Assembly: GCA_905373475.1 (NCBI GenBank)
Contig: CAJPTC010000006.1
Span: forward strand, 1 to 64,000
DNA length: 64,000 bases
DNA from: Bacteroidia bacterium
GTDB taxonomy: Bacteria; Bacteroidota; Bacteroidia; Bacteroidales; CAJPTX01
Reading direction: 5' to 3'
The position numbers and the translations under genes are program-made. Positions 28,099-37,505 of the stretch are shown here, piece by piece. Position 1 is the stretch's first letter. Every line of letters begins with the position of its first letter. The notes below the pieces were generated by a model. It was not told the origin of the DNA. It searched no databases and saw only the letters and a program-made list of their open reading frames with translations.

Positions 28099-28593
28099 CT
28101 AATTTTCGCTTATATCTTCGGGAGTCTCGTGTGTCTGGAAAAAGTGGAGCAGTTTGGCTTTGTCATAACCATCGCCGTCCTCAAACTGACCTGTAGGGAC
28201 GACTCTGAGCACCACACCGAGGTTGTCTAGCATTACGAAAACGGGGAAACCATAGCCAGTTGGGTTGTTTAACCGCTGCATAGCTTCCTCATTCTTATTC
28301 TCCTTGCCATAGTAGATATGCACCCACTCAAAATCCTCTTCCAAGGCTTTCAGAAGTTCTGGGTCTTCGCTAATGGTCTTATTGAGGCGTACGCACCATT
28401 TGCACCAATCGCCTCCTACTTGTACCAAGATGAGCTGATCTCGCCCCCCTATCTTCTCGATCGCCGCATCAATTTGTTTAGCGCCATCGGCAGAAGGATC
28501 GTAGAAAGTACGTGCTTGCTGCGTGCAACCAAAATATGAAAGACAAACGGAAAATAACAATGTGCTGAAAAGCACTCGCTTTGCAGATCTCAT
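28099..28593 (-). CDS. Thioredoxin-like lipoprotein
   Basis: The 164-residue product starts with a lipoprotein signal (hydrophobic stretch ending LSYFGC, lipobox cysteine at about 23), so it is probably anchored in the periplasm or outer membrane. The thioredoxin fold follows with active site WCKWC (CxxC at about 65-68, within QVGGDWCKWCVRLN) and GFPVFVMLDNLG, which includes the conserved cis-Pro. It resembles DsbD/YyaL-type thiol reductases or peptide-methionine redox partners. The ATG lies 26 bases from a -7 element; recA follows. Confidence 0.85.
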   Translation of the reverse strand: MRSAKRVLFSTLLFSVCLSYFGCTQQARTFYDPSADGAKQIDAAIEKIGGRDQLILVQVGGDWCKWCVRLNKTISEDPELLKALEEDFEWVHIYYGKENKNEEAMQRLNNPTGYGFPVFVMLDNLGVVLRVVPTGQFEDGDGYDKAKLLHFFQTHETPEDISEN

Positions 28594-28619
28594 CCCACCT
28601 CGTAAATTTTACACCCTCG

Positions 28620-28627
28620 CAAAGATA
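28620..28627 (-). promoter_or_regulatory. -7 promoter element of the thioredoxin-like gene and perhaps recA
   Basis: Minus-strand TATCTTTG, 26 bases before the ATG at 28593. Confidence 0.55.
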
Positions 28628-28863
28628 CGAGTTATTTCCAATTACATAAGCTCCCTCTGTAGCCAGCTCATGGGGGGCAATCATTGCGTCACACCGTGCC
28701 AAAAATCCTCGCATTGTGTAGCATAACACGCATTTTCAATACCTACTTCGCGCTTGTAATTTGTCGTACTCCAACTTCGCACTTTTATCGCATTAAAAAT
28801 TACAATGTGCCCCCCATAGCATGGTGCAAGCCATCGCATTTTCCCTTTACTTCCGAATATCGT
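28628..28863. other. Divergent intergenic region
   Basis: About 235 bases between the minus-strand and plus-strand promoters, part of a 305-base stretch without a gene (28594-28898). No convincing gene, RNA fold or repeat was found here. Confidence 0.5.
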
Positions 28864-28871
28864 TATATTTG
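28864..28871 (+). promoter_or_regulatory. -7 promoter element of the MBL-fold hydrolase
   Basis: TATATTTG, a perfect match, 27 bases before the ATG at 28899. Confidence 0.6.
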
Positions 28872-28898
28872 TGTGGCATAGCTTAAAAATGAAAGGTG

Positions 28899-29546
28899 AT
28901 GGCGGAAAGCGGATTGCGAATCGAGCGTTTTATATTCAACGAATTTGGGGAGAATACCTACCTACTCTATGCTCCTAAGGGCGAAGGTATTGTGATTGAT
29001 CTGGGGTGTAATTCTGACGAGGAATGGGCACAAATTGCCGCTTTTGTAGAAGGCGCTGAGTGCAAGATAAAGTATCTGTTAAACACGCACGCGCACCTCG
29101 ATCATCTCTTCGGAGTCCCGCGAGGACGCACGGCATGGTCTGCCCCTTTCCTGCTACATCAGGCAGATATGCAACTCCTCGAATCTGCACCGCTTCAGGC
29201 TTCAATGTGGGGTATGGAAATGGAAGCAGTGCGTCCGCCCGAAATCTTCCTGAAGCACGGCGATGTATTTGATCTTCACGGGCATCGCATAGAGGTAATT
29301 CACACCCCTGGTCATTCGCAGGGAGGCGTTTGTTTCTATCTGTACGAGGATGGTATCCTCTTCTCGGGCGATACGCTCTTCCAGAATTCTATAGGGCGTA
29401 CCGATTTGCCAGGCGGCGACTATGGCCAACTTATTGAAAGCATTCGTAGTCGCTTGCTCGTTCTTCAAGATGACGTAAAGGTGCTACCTGGGCACGGCGA
29501 GTTTACAACCATTGGCGCTGAGCGCAAGCACAATCCTTTTTTATAG
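28899..29546 (+). CDS. Metallo-beta-lactamase-fold hydrolase (glyoxalase II-like)
   Basis: The 215-residue product has the zinc-binding motif THAHLDHLFG (HxHxDH; about 65-74), then TPGHSQGGVCFY (third-site histidine), FSGDTLF (bridging Asp) and LPGHGEFT (last histidine). Length and motifs fit the small glyoxalase II / YcbL-like branch, which hydrolyses thioesters such as S-lactoyl-glutathione analogues or sulfane sulfur. No signal peptide. A GTG one codon upstream (28896) also works, but the ATG is preferred. The alcohol dehydrogenase gene follows after 46 bases. Confidence 0.88.
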   Translation: MAESGLRIERFIFNEFGENTYLLYAPKGEGIVIDLGCNSDEEWAQIAAFVEGAECKIKYLLNTHAHLDHLFGVPRGRTAWSAPFLLHQADMQLLESAPLQASMWGMEMEAVRPPEIFLKHGDVFDLHGHRIEVIHTPGHSQGGVCFYLYEDGILFSGDTLFQNSIGRTDLPGGDYGQLIESIRSRLLVLQDDVKVLPGHGEFTTIGAERKHNPFL

Positions 29547-29592
29547 CCCAAGTAGCGTCTCATTATTTTTTTAACACACAACCCATAACACA

Positions 29593-30756
29593 ATGAATTC
29601 TTTTGAGTTATACAACCCTGTCCGCGTCTTCTTTGGCGAAGGACAAGTTTCACACATAGACGAACAAATTCCAAAGGATGCGCGCGTATTACTCACCTAC
29701 GGGGGTGGGAGTATTCACCGCACGGGGATTTACGATGCCGTGCGTCGCGCACTGGGGGCTCGCTACGTAGTAGATTTTGGCGGTATAGAACCCAACCCGC
29801 ACTATGAGACACTCATCAAGGCACTCCCGATTATAGAGAGCGAGGGGATTACCTTCATACTAGCCGTTGGGGGCGGTTCGGTGATAGACGGCACAAAGTT
29901 CATTGCAGCCGCTGCGCAGTATAGCGGCGAGGATAAATGGATGCTACTCCAGAATCCGACACTAGCCTCTGCCATAGAAGCCATGCCCTTTGGCACAGTG
30001 CTAACTCTAGCAGCCACAGGCTCGGAAATGAACAATGGCGCAGTAATAACGCGTGCACAAACACAGGAGAAGTTTGCTTTTCACAATCCAACGACATTCC
30101 CCAAATTCTCTATTGTCGATCCAAGCTATACGCTGTCACTTCCCATTCGCCAAGTGGCCAATGGCGTTGTAGATGCCTTTGTGCACGTTGTAGAACAGTA
30201 CCTAACCTACCCTGTCGATGCGCGTGTGCAAGACCGTTTTGCCGAGGGATTGCTTCAAACGTTGGTGGAAATAGGTCCTGCTGTATTGAAGACCCCGAAC
30301 GATATGGGGTTACGCTCCAATCTCTCAATGGCAGCCATGTTAGCGCTTAATGGTTGGATTGCTACGGGCGTGCCCGAAGACTGGTCTACGCACCTGATAG
30401 GGCATGAACTCACAGCTCTTTTCCATCTGGATCACGGTTTAACACTGGCAATCGTACTGCCCCACTTACTGCGCGACCAACTGCAATACAAGCAAGCGAA
30501 ACTCGTACAGTGCGGCGAACGCGTCTTCGGCATAACGCAGGGTACAGAGAAAGAACGAGCGCTGCAAACAATAGATGCCATCGAACGCTTCTTCCTAACA
30601 ATGTATGACGGGAAATTGCGGCTGGCAGATTATGGCATTGCACGCGAACAGGTAGCCGAAGCTTGGCAACGAATTGGGGCAAGACGTTGGAAGCTGGGCG
30701 AGAACCGCACGATAGATGCTGCGGCAGTAGAACGAATTTTAACCGCAGCGCTTTAG
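29593..30756 (+). CDS. Iron-dependent alcohol dehydrogenase (YqhD/BdhA-like)
   Basis: This 387-residue cytoplasmic oxidoreductase belongs to the group III iron-containing alcohol dehydrogenases, which reduce aldehydes with NAD(P)H. Residues about 36-44 read YGGGSIHRT and about 93-103 VGGGSVIDGTK, the cofactor site. The metal-site residues appear as D in VVDAFVHVVE (about 194) and the histidines in that motif, in GHELTA and in HLDHGLT. It is downstream of a detoxifying MBL hydrolase, so the two may handle reactive aldehydes; this is inference. NADPH preference of YqhD is possible. Confidence 0.9.
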   Translation: MNSFELYNPVRVFFGEGQVSHIDEQIPKDARVLLTYGGGSIHRTGIYDAVRRALGARYVVDFGGIEPNPHYETLIKALPIIESEGITFILAVGGGSVIDGTKFIAAAAQYSGEDKWMLLQNPTLASAIEAMPFGTVLTLAATGSEMNNGAVITRAQTQEKFAFHNPTTFPKFSIVDPSYTLSLPIRQVANGVVDAFVHVVEQYLTYPVDARVQDRFAEGLLQTLVEIGPAVLKTPNDMGLRSNLSMAAMLALNGWIATGVPEDWSTHLIGHELTALFHLDHGLTLAIVLPHLLRDQLQYKQAKLVQCGERVFGITQGTEKERALQTIDAIERFFLTMYDGKLRLADYGIAREQVAEAWQRIGARRWKLGENRTIDAAAVERILTAAL

Positions 30757-30903
30757 TTCGCACCATATAGCCTGCCGAAGGAACAGAGGGCGTTGCTTCT
30801 ACATTCGTGTGGAACACGCGTTCGCGGGTACACACCGCGCAACGTAACTTAATCGCAACGTTTAGCGTTCCACTAGGCGCGGGGTAGATTAAAATTGTGG
30901 GAC

Positions 30904-32814
30904 ATGGGCTTAGGAGAAGGGAGAGAGAAGCTACTATTTGCGAGGAGTCGTTTCTGTTGTTTGCTGGTTGTCTGTTGTTTGTTATTGTCGGCGTCGTCAT
31001 TGTCTGCGCAGCATGTGTACATTCCGTTTGCACGAAACGATTCGGCGGCACGCCAACAGAGCGATAGCTTGTATCGGTATTACTTAGCTCAGGGGAACTT
31101 AAAGGAGGCTGCTCGACAGCTAGACCAGAATGCTATGCTCTTCTGGGTACACAACTCCTACGACAAGGCGATTGAGTACTTCAAACGTTCGTTGGAACTG
31201 AACGAGCGCCTTGGCAATCAGAACGGCATAGCTGGTATCAATAGCAACCTTGCCTTTATCTACGCAGACAAGGGCGATTACCCCAATGCTTATCAGTACT
31301 TTGAGATGACCCTCGCCGTGCGAAAGGCCAAGGGCGATATGCTTGGTGTGGTCTCGGCACTGGTCAACGAATCGGTCGTCCTCAACGACATGGGGCGCTA
31401 CGAGGAGTCGGTAGCAAAACTGGAGGAAGGGCTACGTATAGCACGCCAAAGCAACGACGAGAAGCAGATGCGCAGCATCTACGGCATGCTTACCGAGACG
31501 TACCAAAAGTGGGGCAAGACCGACAAAGCGATGTACTACTACGAGTACTATCGCTCTTTCAACGAATATGTGGTCAACCAGAAGGTAAAGCAGGCACACG
31601 AAGAGCTGGAATTGCAGCGCGTTGAACAAGAAAAACTCATCCTTGAGAATAGGAACAAGGAACTAGAAATTGCCATTCAGGAACGTGAGAATGCGCAGAA
31701 AACCGAGCAGCTTCAGGAGCTTACAGCCGAGCAACGACAATTGGTAGATTCGTTGGCTCGTTCTGGTCGCCTCCGCCAAGCGCTTGAGGCAGAAAAACGG
31801 GCACGTGAGCTCGAGAATGAGCGACTGGTAACGGAACGAAGGAATACAATATGGTTTCTGACAGGGGTAATTGTTCTAGCCGCCCTACTCGCCGTTTTCC
31901 TAATCTATGTTGTACTAGACAGACGGCGCAAGATGCTCCTCAATGCGAAGATACGCGAACAGAATACTGCGCTGGGCGAGCAACGAAATCAGTTGGCTGA
32001 GGCGTATTCCAAAGAGAAGCTGGCACGCGAGCTCTTGGCGCGGAAAAACGACGAAATACAGTCGAGTATCCTTTATTCCAAGAACATTCAGGATGCGGTA
32101 TTGGGACACAACACGCCACCACAGGAGTTGTGTGCAGATGCCATGATGTACAATCGTCCGCTGGCCATCGTTTCTGGCGATTTCTACTATACGCGCAAAC
32201 TCCCTACTGGGGAAACCATCATCGCATTGGGCGACTGTACAGGACACGGAGTACCAGGGGCGTTCCTTACCATCTTGGGGATGATGACGCTGGATAAGGC
32301 GATCTACGACCACAAGCTAACAGATTGCAACGATATCCTGCACGTCTTAGATGCCGAAATTCGGGTTTTGAATGAGAAGAACGATATTCCATACCACTCT
32401 ATGGAGATTTCACTATGTATCATTGACCGAGAGAAGAAAGTGATGCGTTTTGCAGGCTCTCGTACGGGTATGCTTGTAGCTCGCGCACAGGGGGGCGCTG
32501 AGATGATCAATGGTTCGTATCTTATCTTAGGACATCGGAATGCCTTAATGGGTGAAGAACCGCCGATGTATCCTGTACACGAGTTGCCTCTTGAAAAGGG
32601 GACATGGTATTACATCTTCTCCGACGGAATTTGCGACCAGTTCGGCACAACGGGTGAGCGCTTTTCAAAGCGTCGGGTGAAAGCCACCATCGAAGCTTTG
32701 CAAGGGAAAACAGGTGAACAACAGCTCGCACAGTTTGCGAAGATCGTTCGCGAATGGCAAGGTAAAGTAGAACAAACGGACGATATCCTTGTGCTGGGAT
32801 TTCGCCCTCTGTAG
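30904..32814 (+). CDS. TPR-transmembrane-SpoIIE-type serine phosphatase
   Basis: The 636-residue protein has an N-terminal signal anchor (about 12-35), about four tetratricopeptide repeats (about 60-240; INSNLAFIYADKGDYPNAYQYF), a long coiled coil (about 240-310), a transmembrane helix (about 318-340) and a cytoplasmic PP2C/SpoIIE phosphatase domain (about 400-636). Metal-binding motifs are SGDFYY, GDCTGHGVPGAFLTIL and FSDGICDQFG. Such proteins sense through periplasmic TPRs and dephosphorylate anti-sigma antagonists or similar partners. The ATG at 30904 is preferred to the TTG at 30895. It is followed after 17 bases by a secreted repeat protein and shares its terminator. Confidence 0.88.
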   Translation: MGLGEGREKLLFARSRFCCLLVVCCLLLSASSLSAQHVYIPFARNDSAARQQSDSLYRYYLAQGNLKEAARQLDQNAMLFWVHNSYDKAIEYFKRSLELNERLGNQNGIAGINSNLAFIYADKGDYPNAYQYFEMTLAVRKAKGDMLGVVSALVNESVVLNDMGRYEESVAKLEEGLRIARQSNDEKQMRSIYGMLTETYQKWGKTDKAMYYYEYYRSFNEYVVNQKVKQAHEELELQRVEQEKLILENRNKELEIAIQERENAQKTEQLQELTAEQRQLVDSLARSGRLRQALEAEKRARELENERLVTERRNTIWFLTGVIVLAALLAVFLIYVVLDRRRKMLLNAKIREQNTALGEQRNQLAEAYSKEKLARELLARKNDEIQSSILYSKNIQDAVLGHNTPPQELCADAMMYNRPLAIVSGDFYYTRKLPTGETIIALGDCTGHGVPGAFLTILGMMTLDKAIYDHKLTDCNDILHVLDAEIRVLNEKNDIPYHSMEISLCIIDREKKVMRFAGSRTGMLVARAQGGAEMINGSYLILGHRNALMGEEPPMYPVHELPLEKGTWYYIFSDGICDQFGTTGERFSKRRVKATIEALQGKTGEQQLAQFAKIVREWQGKVEQTDDILVLGFRPL

Positions 32815-32831
32815 AAAACATATTGCGTCTC

Positions 32832-34622
32832 ATGAAGCGAAATTTATTCACGGTTTTCATGCTAGCTGTTACAACCTTCTTGTTGGCAGCTGGTTTTGCG
32901 TATGAGGTCGCGGCGCAAGAGGCCGTTTTGCCCGATGCCGAATTCCGTACTTGGCGCGACCCAAACACGGAGCGGCTCTATTGGAATAAGCATTTGCCCG
33001 TGTACCTGTATTTGTCGCCCAACCCCAATGGGGCAGATGCTCACCTCCTGAAGAGCGAAAGCATGCCTCGTTACGCAACGCCTTTCTATTTTGATACCGA
33101 AGGGCGGAACTTTATGCGTACGCGCTGGGCAGTAGACCCCGATACGAAGAAAGCCATTGTGCCACAAAAAGAGGTACTGTGGGAGGTTTATGCCGACGGG
33201 CTCGCACCTCAAACGCACATAAAATTCCAAGACGAAAAGGGTGTTATGACGACCAAACGCTATCTAGGCGTGGGTTCTAAGTTTTCGCTCCACGCTTCCG
33301 ATGCAGTTAGTGGCGTTGAGGTAATCTACTATTCGTTGAACGGGGAAGGTTTTCAAAAATATGAGGGTACGATAAACCTCTCCAAAGAGGGACGAAATGA
33401 GGTGCGTTATTGTGCCGAAGACCGCGTAGGGAACAGAGAGGAACTCCATTTCTTTTGGGTTGATATGGATGTTACTGCTCCAACCACTCAAAGTGAGATA
33501 ATGGGCGTTGTACTGGGGAAAGATAATACGGTAACACCCTATACTCAGATACGCCTCGAAGCCAAGGATGCGCTCAGCGGGGTGCGTTCTACGCGCTATC
33601 GTATAGATAGCGGACGCTGGCAAGAGTACTCTGCACAGGCACGCATTACCATGAAACAGCTGGCAGATGGAAATCACCTCCTAGAATTCTATTCGACAGA
33701 CTTACTGGGAAATACCGAAGAAATACAAAAAGTCTCTTTCTATCTTGATGCCATCCCCCCAATTACCATTTCAGACATCTTGGGCGATAAGTTCCTAGTG
33801 GGCGATAAGCTCTATTTCTCGAGTCGTACGAAGATGAAAATTACAGCAGTAGACAATCACTCGGGCGTACGTGAGATTCGCTATTCGGTAGACGGAGGCG
33901 AGTTCCAAGTATACAACGAGCCGTTCTATATGCCCAATGTACAGGGGTGGCATACGGTGAAGTACTATTCGGTAGATAGCACCGATAATTCTACGACCAA
34001 TGAAACGGGTGCAGGATTGTACGAATACAGAATGAAAGTAGATAAGGTCTTTGTAGACCTTACAGGACCTACTATCAATTATCGCATTACGGGGTTGAAT
34101 TACTCGCGTAACGACACTACGTTCGTAGCCGCCAACTCGCAAATCATGCTTTCAGGGCACGATAAGGAGTCTGGTTTGCACCACTTGGCTTTTGCAATAG
34201 ATCGCGACCCGTGGGAAAAACACTACGACGCGCCCTTCACATTAGAAGGACTTGCCTCGGGGCAACACGACATTGAGTATTTTGGTTACGACAACGTGGG
34301 CAACCGAAATGTGAAGAGCTTCATGGTAATTGTAGATAGCGATGCGCCTGTAGCTTCTTATTACATAAGCGTGGAAGCTTACAAGAATGAGAAAGACGAG
34401 AACGGAAATCCTGTCTATCCGCTCGATGCGATGATTTATCTGAGTGCACAGGATAACATGACGGGGGTAGCAAAGCTGCAGTACTCCTTAAATGGTAAAC
34501 CTCTTGTAGATTACAAACAACCCTTTAGAGGACTAGAGAGAGGACGTAATCGCTTGAAGATTGTTACAACCGACTTTGTAGGCAATACCAAAGAGATTAT
34601 TGAGCAGTTCGAGGTTCGTTAA
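32832..34622 (+). CDS. Secreted protein with five OmpL47-type Ig-like repeats
   Basis: The 596-residue product starts with a signal peptide (KRNLFTVFMLAVTTFLLAA, cut after VAAQ), followed by a unique domain (about 30-145) with WRDPNTERLYWNK. Then come five repeats of about 90 residues, each carrying a D-x-x-SG motif, then a Y-x-x-D/N-x-x-x-W/F-x-x-Y motif and a closing D-x-x-GN turn (SASDAVSGV, AKDALSGV, VDNHSGV, GHDKESGL, AQDNMTGV). This is the OmpL47 / Bacteroidota Ig-like surface repeat type. No C-terminal secretion sorting domain is visible. Cotranscribed with the TPR-SpoIIE phosphatase. Function unknown. Confidence 0.85.
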   Translation: MKRNLFTVFMLAVTTFLLAAGFAYEVAAQEAVLPDAEFRTWRDPNTERLYWNKHLPVYLYLSPNPNGADAHLLKSESMPRYATPFYFDTEGRNFMRTRWAVDPDTKKAIVPQKEVLWEVYADGLAPQTHIKFQDEKGVMTTKRYLGVGSKFSLHASDAVSGVEVIYYSLNGEGFQKYEGTINLSKEGRNEVRYCAEDRVGNREELHFFWVDMDVTAPTTQSEIMGVVLGKDNTVTPYTQIRLEAKDALSGVRSTRYRIDSGRWQEYSAQARITMKQLADGNHLLEFYSTDLLGNTEEIQKVSFYLDAIPPITISDILGDKFLVGDKLYFSSRTKMKITAVDNHSGVREIRYSVDGGEFQVYNEPFYMPNVQGWHTVKYYSVDSTDNSTTNETGAGLYEYRMKVDKVFVDLTGPTINYRITGLNYSRNDTTFVAANSQIMLSGHDKESGLHHLAFAIDRDPWEKHYDAPFTLEGLASGQHDIEYFGYDNVGNRNVKSFMVIVDSDAPVASYYISVEAYKNEKDENGNPVYPLDAMIYLSAQDNMTGVAKLQYSLNGKPLVDYKQPFRGLERGRNRLKIVTTDFVGNTKEIIEQFEVR

Positions 34623-34647
34623 GTCTCTTACTCGGAAGATAATATTA

Positions 34648-34681
34648 GGGCGCAGGTACTTTCTACCTGCGCCCTTTTTTC
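34648..34681 (+). terminator. Terminator of the SpoIIE/OmpL47 operon
   Basis: A perfect 11-bp stem GGGCGCAGGTA / TACCTGCGCCC (34648-34658, 34664-34674) with a 5-base loop and a seven-T tract, 25 bases after the stop. Confidence 0.9.
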
Positions 34682-34712
34682 TTTGCGAAGCGCGGTGAAT
34701 AGGATTTTCCTC

Positions 34713-34745
34713 AAAAAAGAGCGCGGCAATTTTCATCACCGCGCT
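34713..34745 (-). terminator. Terminator of metK-arcA
   Basis: Minus-strand stem AGCGCGG / CCGCGCT (34739-34745 with 34720-34726) followed by CTTTTTTG. A third, longer pairing with 34689-34698 is also possible, giving an alternative fold. It begins 32 bases past the arcA stop. Confidence 0.65.
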
Positions 34746-34776
34746 ATAGGGAAAAATTTCTTTCTAAAAGAAGAAG

Positions 34777-36039
34777 CTACCACAAAACGGGTTTCCGGGA
34801 GATTGGAAGCGTCATGCATCTTGCGCCACCTCCGCCTCGTACCAATTCTGCAGAATGTACCGTTACCACGCATTTAGCGTAATCGCTGGGCTTCAATTTG
34901 CCCGCAGCCACGTCAGAGGCAGGTAAAACGGCAAAACCAGCTTTATTTAGTGCCTCAATGGTTTTGGGGTTACGATCGTACCCTAAGACTTTGTGCGGAG
35001 CAAAGGCAAAGAAGTTCGCGCCACTGTGGAACTGTTCACGCATGGCAGCACGTAAATTGTCGCCACCAGCACAGTAAATAGGTTCTACCCCTATTCCTAA
35101 GCCATGCAAAGCCTCTACCAAATTCTCTTCATACCACGAACTTACCCCCTTCTTCGGGTCATAAAGGATATGTAGAGTACGATATTCGGGACTATCTAGC
35201 AAAGGCTTATAAGCCATACAATGCTCAGGACCAAGGAGCGTGAAGAGCATATCGAGATGTATGAACGAATCGCGATAAGTCGGCAGTTCCTGCACCAATA
35301 TATGCAGCGGATGTTTCATCGCCCCCTTCATCTGTTCGAGTAGATACTCAACACCTGCCATACTTGTACGCAGCCCGCATCCGATCATAAGTACATCATT
35401 GCGGACAATGTGTACATCGCCCCCTTCTATTTTCAGGTTTGCCGCAGGTTCGCCTTCGTATGGATTCATCACCTCGGCTGCATGTACACTGCGCGATTTG
35501 CTAAAGATAGAGGACATAATCATAGCCTCGCCCCAACGTACGTGGCTTAACATACGCCCTATGAGTACTCGGTTGAATACCGAGATCGAAGCATCGCGCA
35601 TAAAGTAGAAGTTATACAACGGCGGGAGTACATAGCGTTCTTCTACCTTAGCATAACCTGTATGCGACATGTTGGGCAACATTACCCCCTCTAGGAGCGA
35701 TTTGGCTAGCTTCGTTGACGACTGGGATAATAGTTCCTCGCGAAGCGAGTCGGACGCATCGTTAGGGAGCAGCTTAGCAAGAAGTTGCTTACGTTCTTCG
35801 GCATTATCGAGAACCTCAACGAGCAGATCTTCTACCTCCAGTACGTGCGTTACTTGGCTTAGTGCTCCCTTGAAAAGCGCATGTTCGGCTCTTGTGTATT
35901 CCAAACTTAAGATGTCGTTGTACAGTGCCTCTTTCACTGTATCGGGCGACATGTTTTCGACCTCAGCGCCTGGGGTATGTACCACTACACACTCCAGTTC
36001 TCCGAACTCACTGTGGACGTTTACATCGTATCGTGCCAT
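34777..36039 (-). CDS. arcA: Arginine deiminase
   Basis: ArcA hydrolyses L-arginine to citrulline and ammonia, the first step of the arginine deiminase energy and acid-resistance pathway. The 420-residue length is typical. Motifs: VHTPGAEVENMSP near the N-terminus, the core FMRDASI (about 151-157) and the C-terminal active-site loop GGGGARCMTLP (Cys nucleophile at about 409). It starts 17 bases after metK and ends near a terminator, so metK-arcA is a likely bicistron. Neither otc nor arcC is in the window. Confidence 0.93.
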   Translation of the reverse strand: MARYDVNVHSEFGELECVVVHTPGAEVENMSPDTVKEALYNDILSLEYTRAEHALFKGALSQVTHVLEVEDLLVEVLDNAEERKQLLAKLLPNDASDSLREELLSQSSTKLAKSLLEGVMLPNMSHTGYAKVEERYVLPPLYNFYFMRDASISVFNRVLIGRMLSHVRWGEAMIMSSIFSKSRSVHAAEVMNPYEGEPAANLKIEGGDVHIVRNDVLMIGCGLRTSMAGVEYLLEQMKGAMKHPLHILVQELPTYRDSFIHLDMLFTLLGPEHCMAYKPLLDSPEYRTLHILYDPKKGVSSWYEENLVEALHGLGIGVEPIYCAGGDNLRAAMREQFHSGANFFAFAPHKVLGYDRNPKTIEALNKAGFAVLPASDVAAGKLKPSDYAKCVVTVHSAELVRGGGGARCMTLPISRKPVLW

Positions 36040-36056
36040 ATTGTTCCAATTTCGTT

Positions 36057-37307
36057 CTACAAGGCGAACTCACGTCGTAGCTGGTCAACGTAGTCCAATT
36101 TTTCCCAACCAAAGAAGGTTACCGTCTTTGTAGTCGGCACTCCGTTGTATAGGAGTTCTACTGGCGCATCGTAAGCTTTTCTTCCGAAGTGTCCGTAGGT
36201 TGCCGTAGGACGGAAAATGGGATATAGTAAACCGAAGCGCTCCACTATCTTGGCGGGACGGAGATCGAAGATCGCGCGGATGCGTTCCCCCAATTCCACA
36301 TCGGTTATTTTCAGATGATTTGTGCCACGCGTATTGATCATCACGCTAACGGGTTGTGCAATTCCAATGGCGTAGGCTACTTGTACCTCCACCTCGTCAG
36401 CGATCCCCGCTGCAACAATGTTCTTAGCTATGTGGCGCGCAGCATACGCAGCTGAACGATCTACCTTGGAGCTATCCTTACCCGAAAAAGCCCCGCCACC
36501 GTGACCACAGCGTCCGCCGTAGGTATCAACAATTATTTTACGCCCCGTAAGCCCCGTATCGCCATGCGGGCCACCTATCACAAACTTACCCGTGGGGTTC
36601 ACCAAAAGACGATAATCGCCCGAAAAGACTTTACGTTCCTCAGGCGAAAGTCGATCTAGTACACGCGGCAACAGAATTTTTTGCACGTCGTTCGCAATCT
36701 CACGCTGCATTATAGCTTCGCTGGGGAACTCGTCGTGCTGCGTAGAAAGCAACAAAGTTTCTAACCGCACTGGTTTCCGCTGATCGTCATACTGCAACGT
36801 AACTTGACTTTTAGAATCAGGACGGAGATAGAGCATTTCGCGCCCCTCGTGCCGAATTTTGGCAAGCTCTGAAACAAAGAGATGCGCCAGACTAATCCCC
36901 ATGGGCATATACTCAGAAGTCTCGCGACAGGCATAACCAAACATCATACCTTGGTCGCCCGCGCCTTGCTCTTCGGCAGCCGCACGCACTACACCCTGAT
37001 TGATATCGGGCGATTGCTCATGAATGGTGGATATAACGCCACAACTCCCCCCGTCGAACTTATAATCGGCCTTTGTATAGCCTACCTCATTTATCACCTC
37101 CCTTGCCGTTTGTTGCACATCTACGTACCCCGTAGTACGCACCTCGCCAGCAAGGATTACAAGCCCCGTGGTTACGAGTGTCTCGCAAGCCACTTTAGAA
37201 TGAGGGTCGCGCCGTAGAAACTCATCTACAAGCGCATCGGATATCTGATCGGAAACTTTATCGGGATGCCCTTCCGAGACACTCTCGGAAGTGAATAAGT
37301 AACTCAT
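36057..37307 (-). CDS. metK: S-adenosylmethionine synthetase
   Basis: MetK makes S-adenosylmethionine from methionine and ATP. The 416-residue product has the N-terminal [19 protein letters not shown] motif, [12 protein letters not shown], and [18 protein letters not shown] (P-loop). The ATG lies 43 bases from a -7 element. No SAM riboswitch-like structure could be recognised in the 5' region. It leads the metK-arcA transcript. Confidence 0.96.
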   Translation of the reverse strand: MSYLFTSESVSEGHPDKVSDQISDALVDEFLRRDPHSKVACETLVTTGLVILAGEVRTTGYVDVQQTAREVINEVGYTKADYKFDGGSCGVISTIHEQSPDINQGVVRAAAEEQGAGDQGMMFGYACRETSEYMPMGISLAHLFVSELAKIRHEGREMLYLRPDSKSQVTLQYDDQRKPVRLETLLLSTQHDEFPSEAIMQREIANDVQKILLPRVLDRLSPEERKVFSGDYRLLVNPTGKFVIGGPHGDTGLTGRKIIVDTYGGRCGHGGGAFSGKDSSKVDRSAAYAARHIAKNIVAAGIADEVEVQVAYAIGIAQPVSVMINTRGTNHLKITDVELGERIRAIFDLRPAKIVERFGLLYPIFRPTATYGHFGRKAYDAPVELLYNGVPTTKTVTFFGWEKLDYVDQLRREFAL

Positions 37308-37350
37308 ATACCAAGTCCTCCGTAATATTTTACTTTCGTGTCTTGTCTTA

Positions 37351-37358
37351 CAAAAGTA
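37351..37358 (-). promoter_or_regulatory. -7 promoter element of metK
   Basis: Minus-strand TACTTTTG, 43 bases upstream of the ATG. Confidence 0.5.
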
Positions 37359-37505
37359 ACGAAAAGAGAGGATTTGTGTTTACAGTCCGTCTAAATAAAC
37401 CCCGTCAGACTAAAACACGATCCATAAAATTCGTTCACCGCCGACAACCGTTTTGCCGCATCCTTCATTGCTCTGTTTCATTTCTTAATGGAATGCGTCA
37501 TGGAG

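Noticed and set aside
37308..37505. SAM riboswitch before metK
   Set aside because: No stem-loop pair resembling a known SAM aptamer could be built, and the leader after the -7 element is only about 43 bases.
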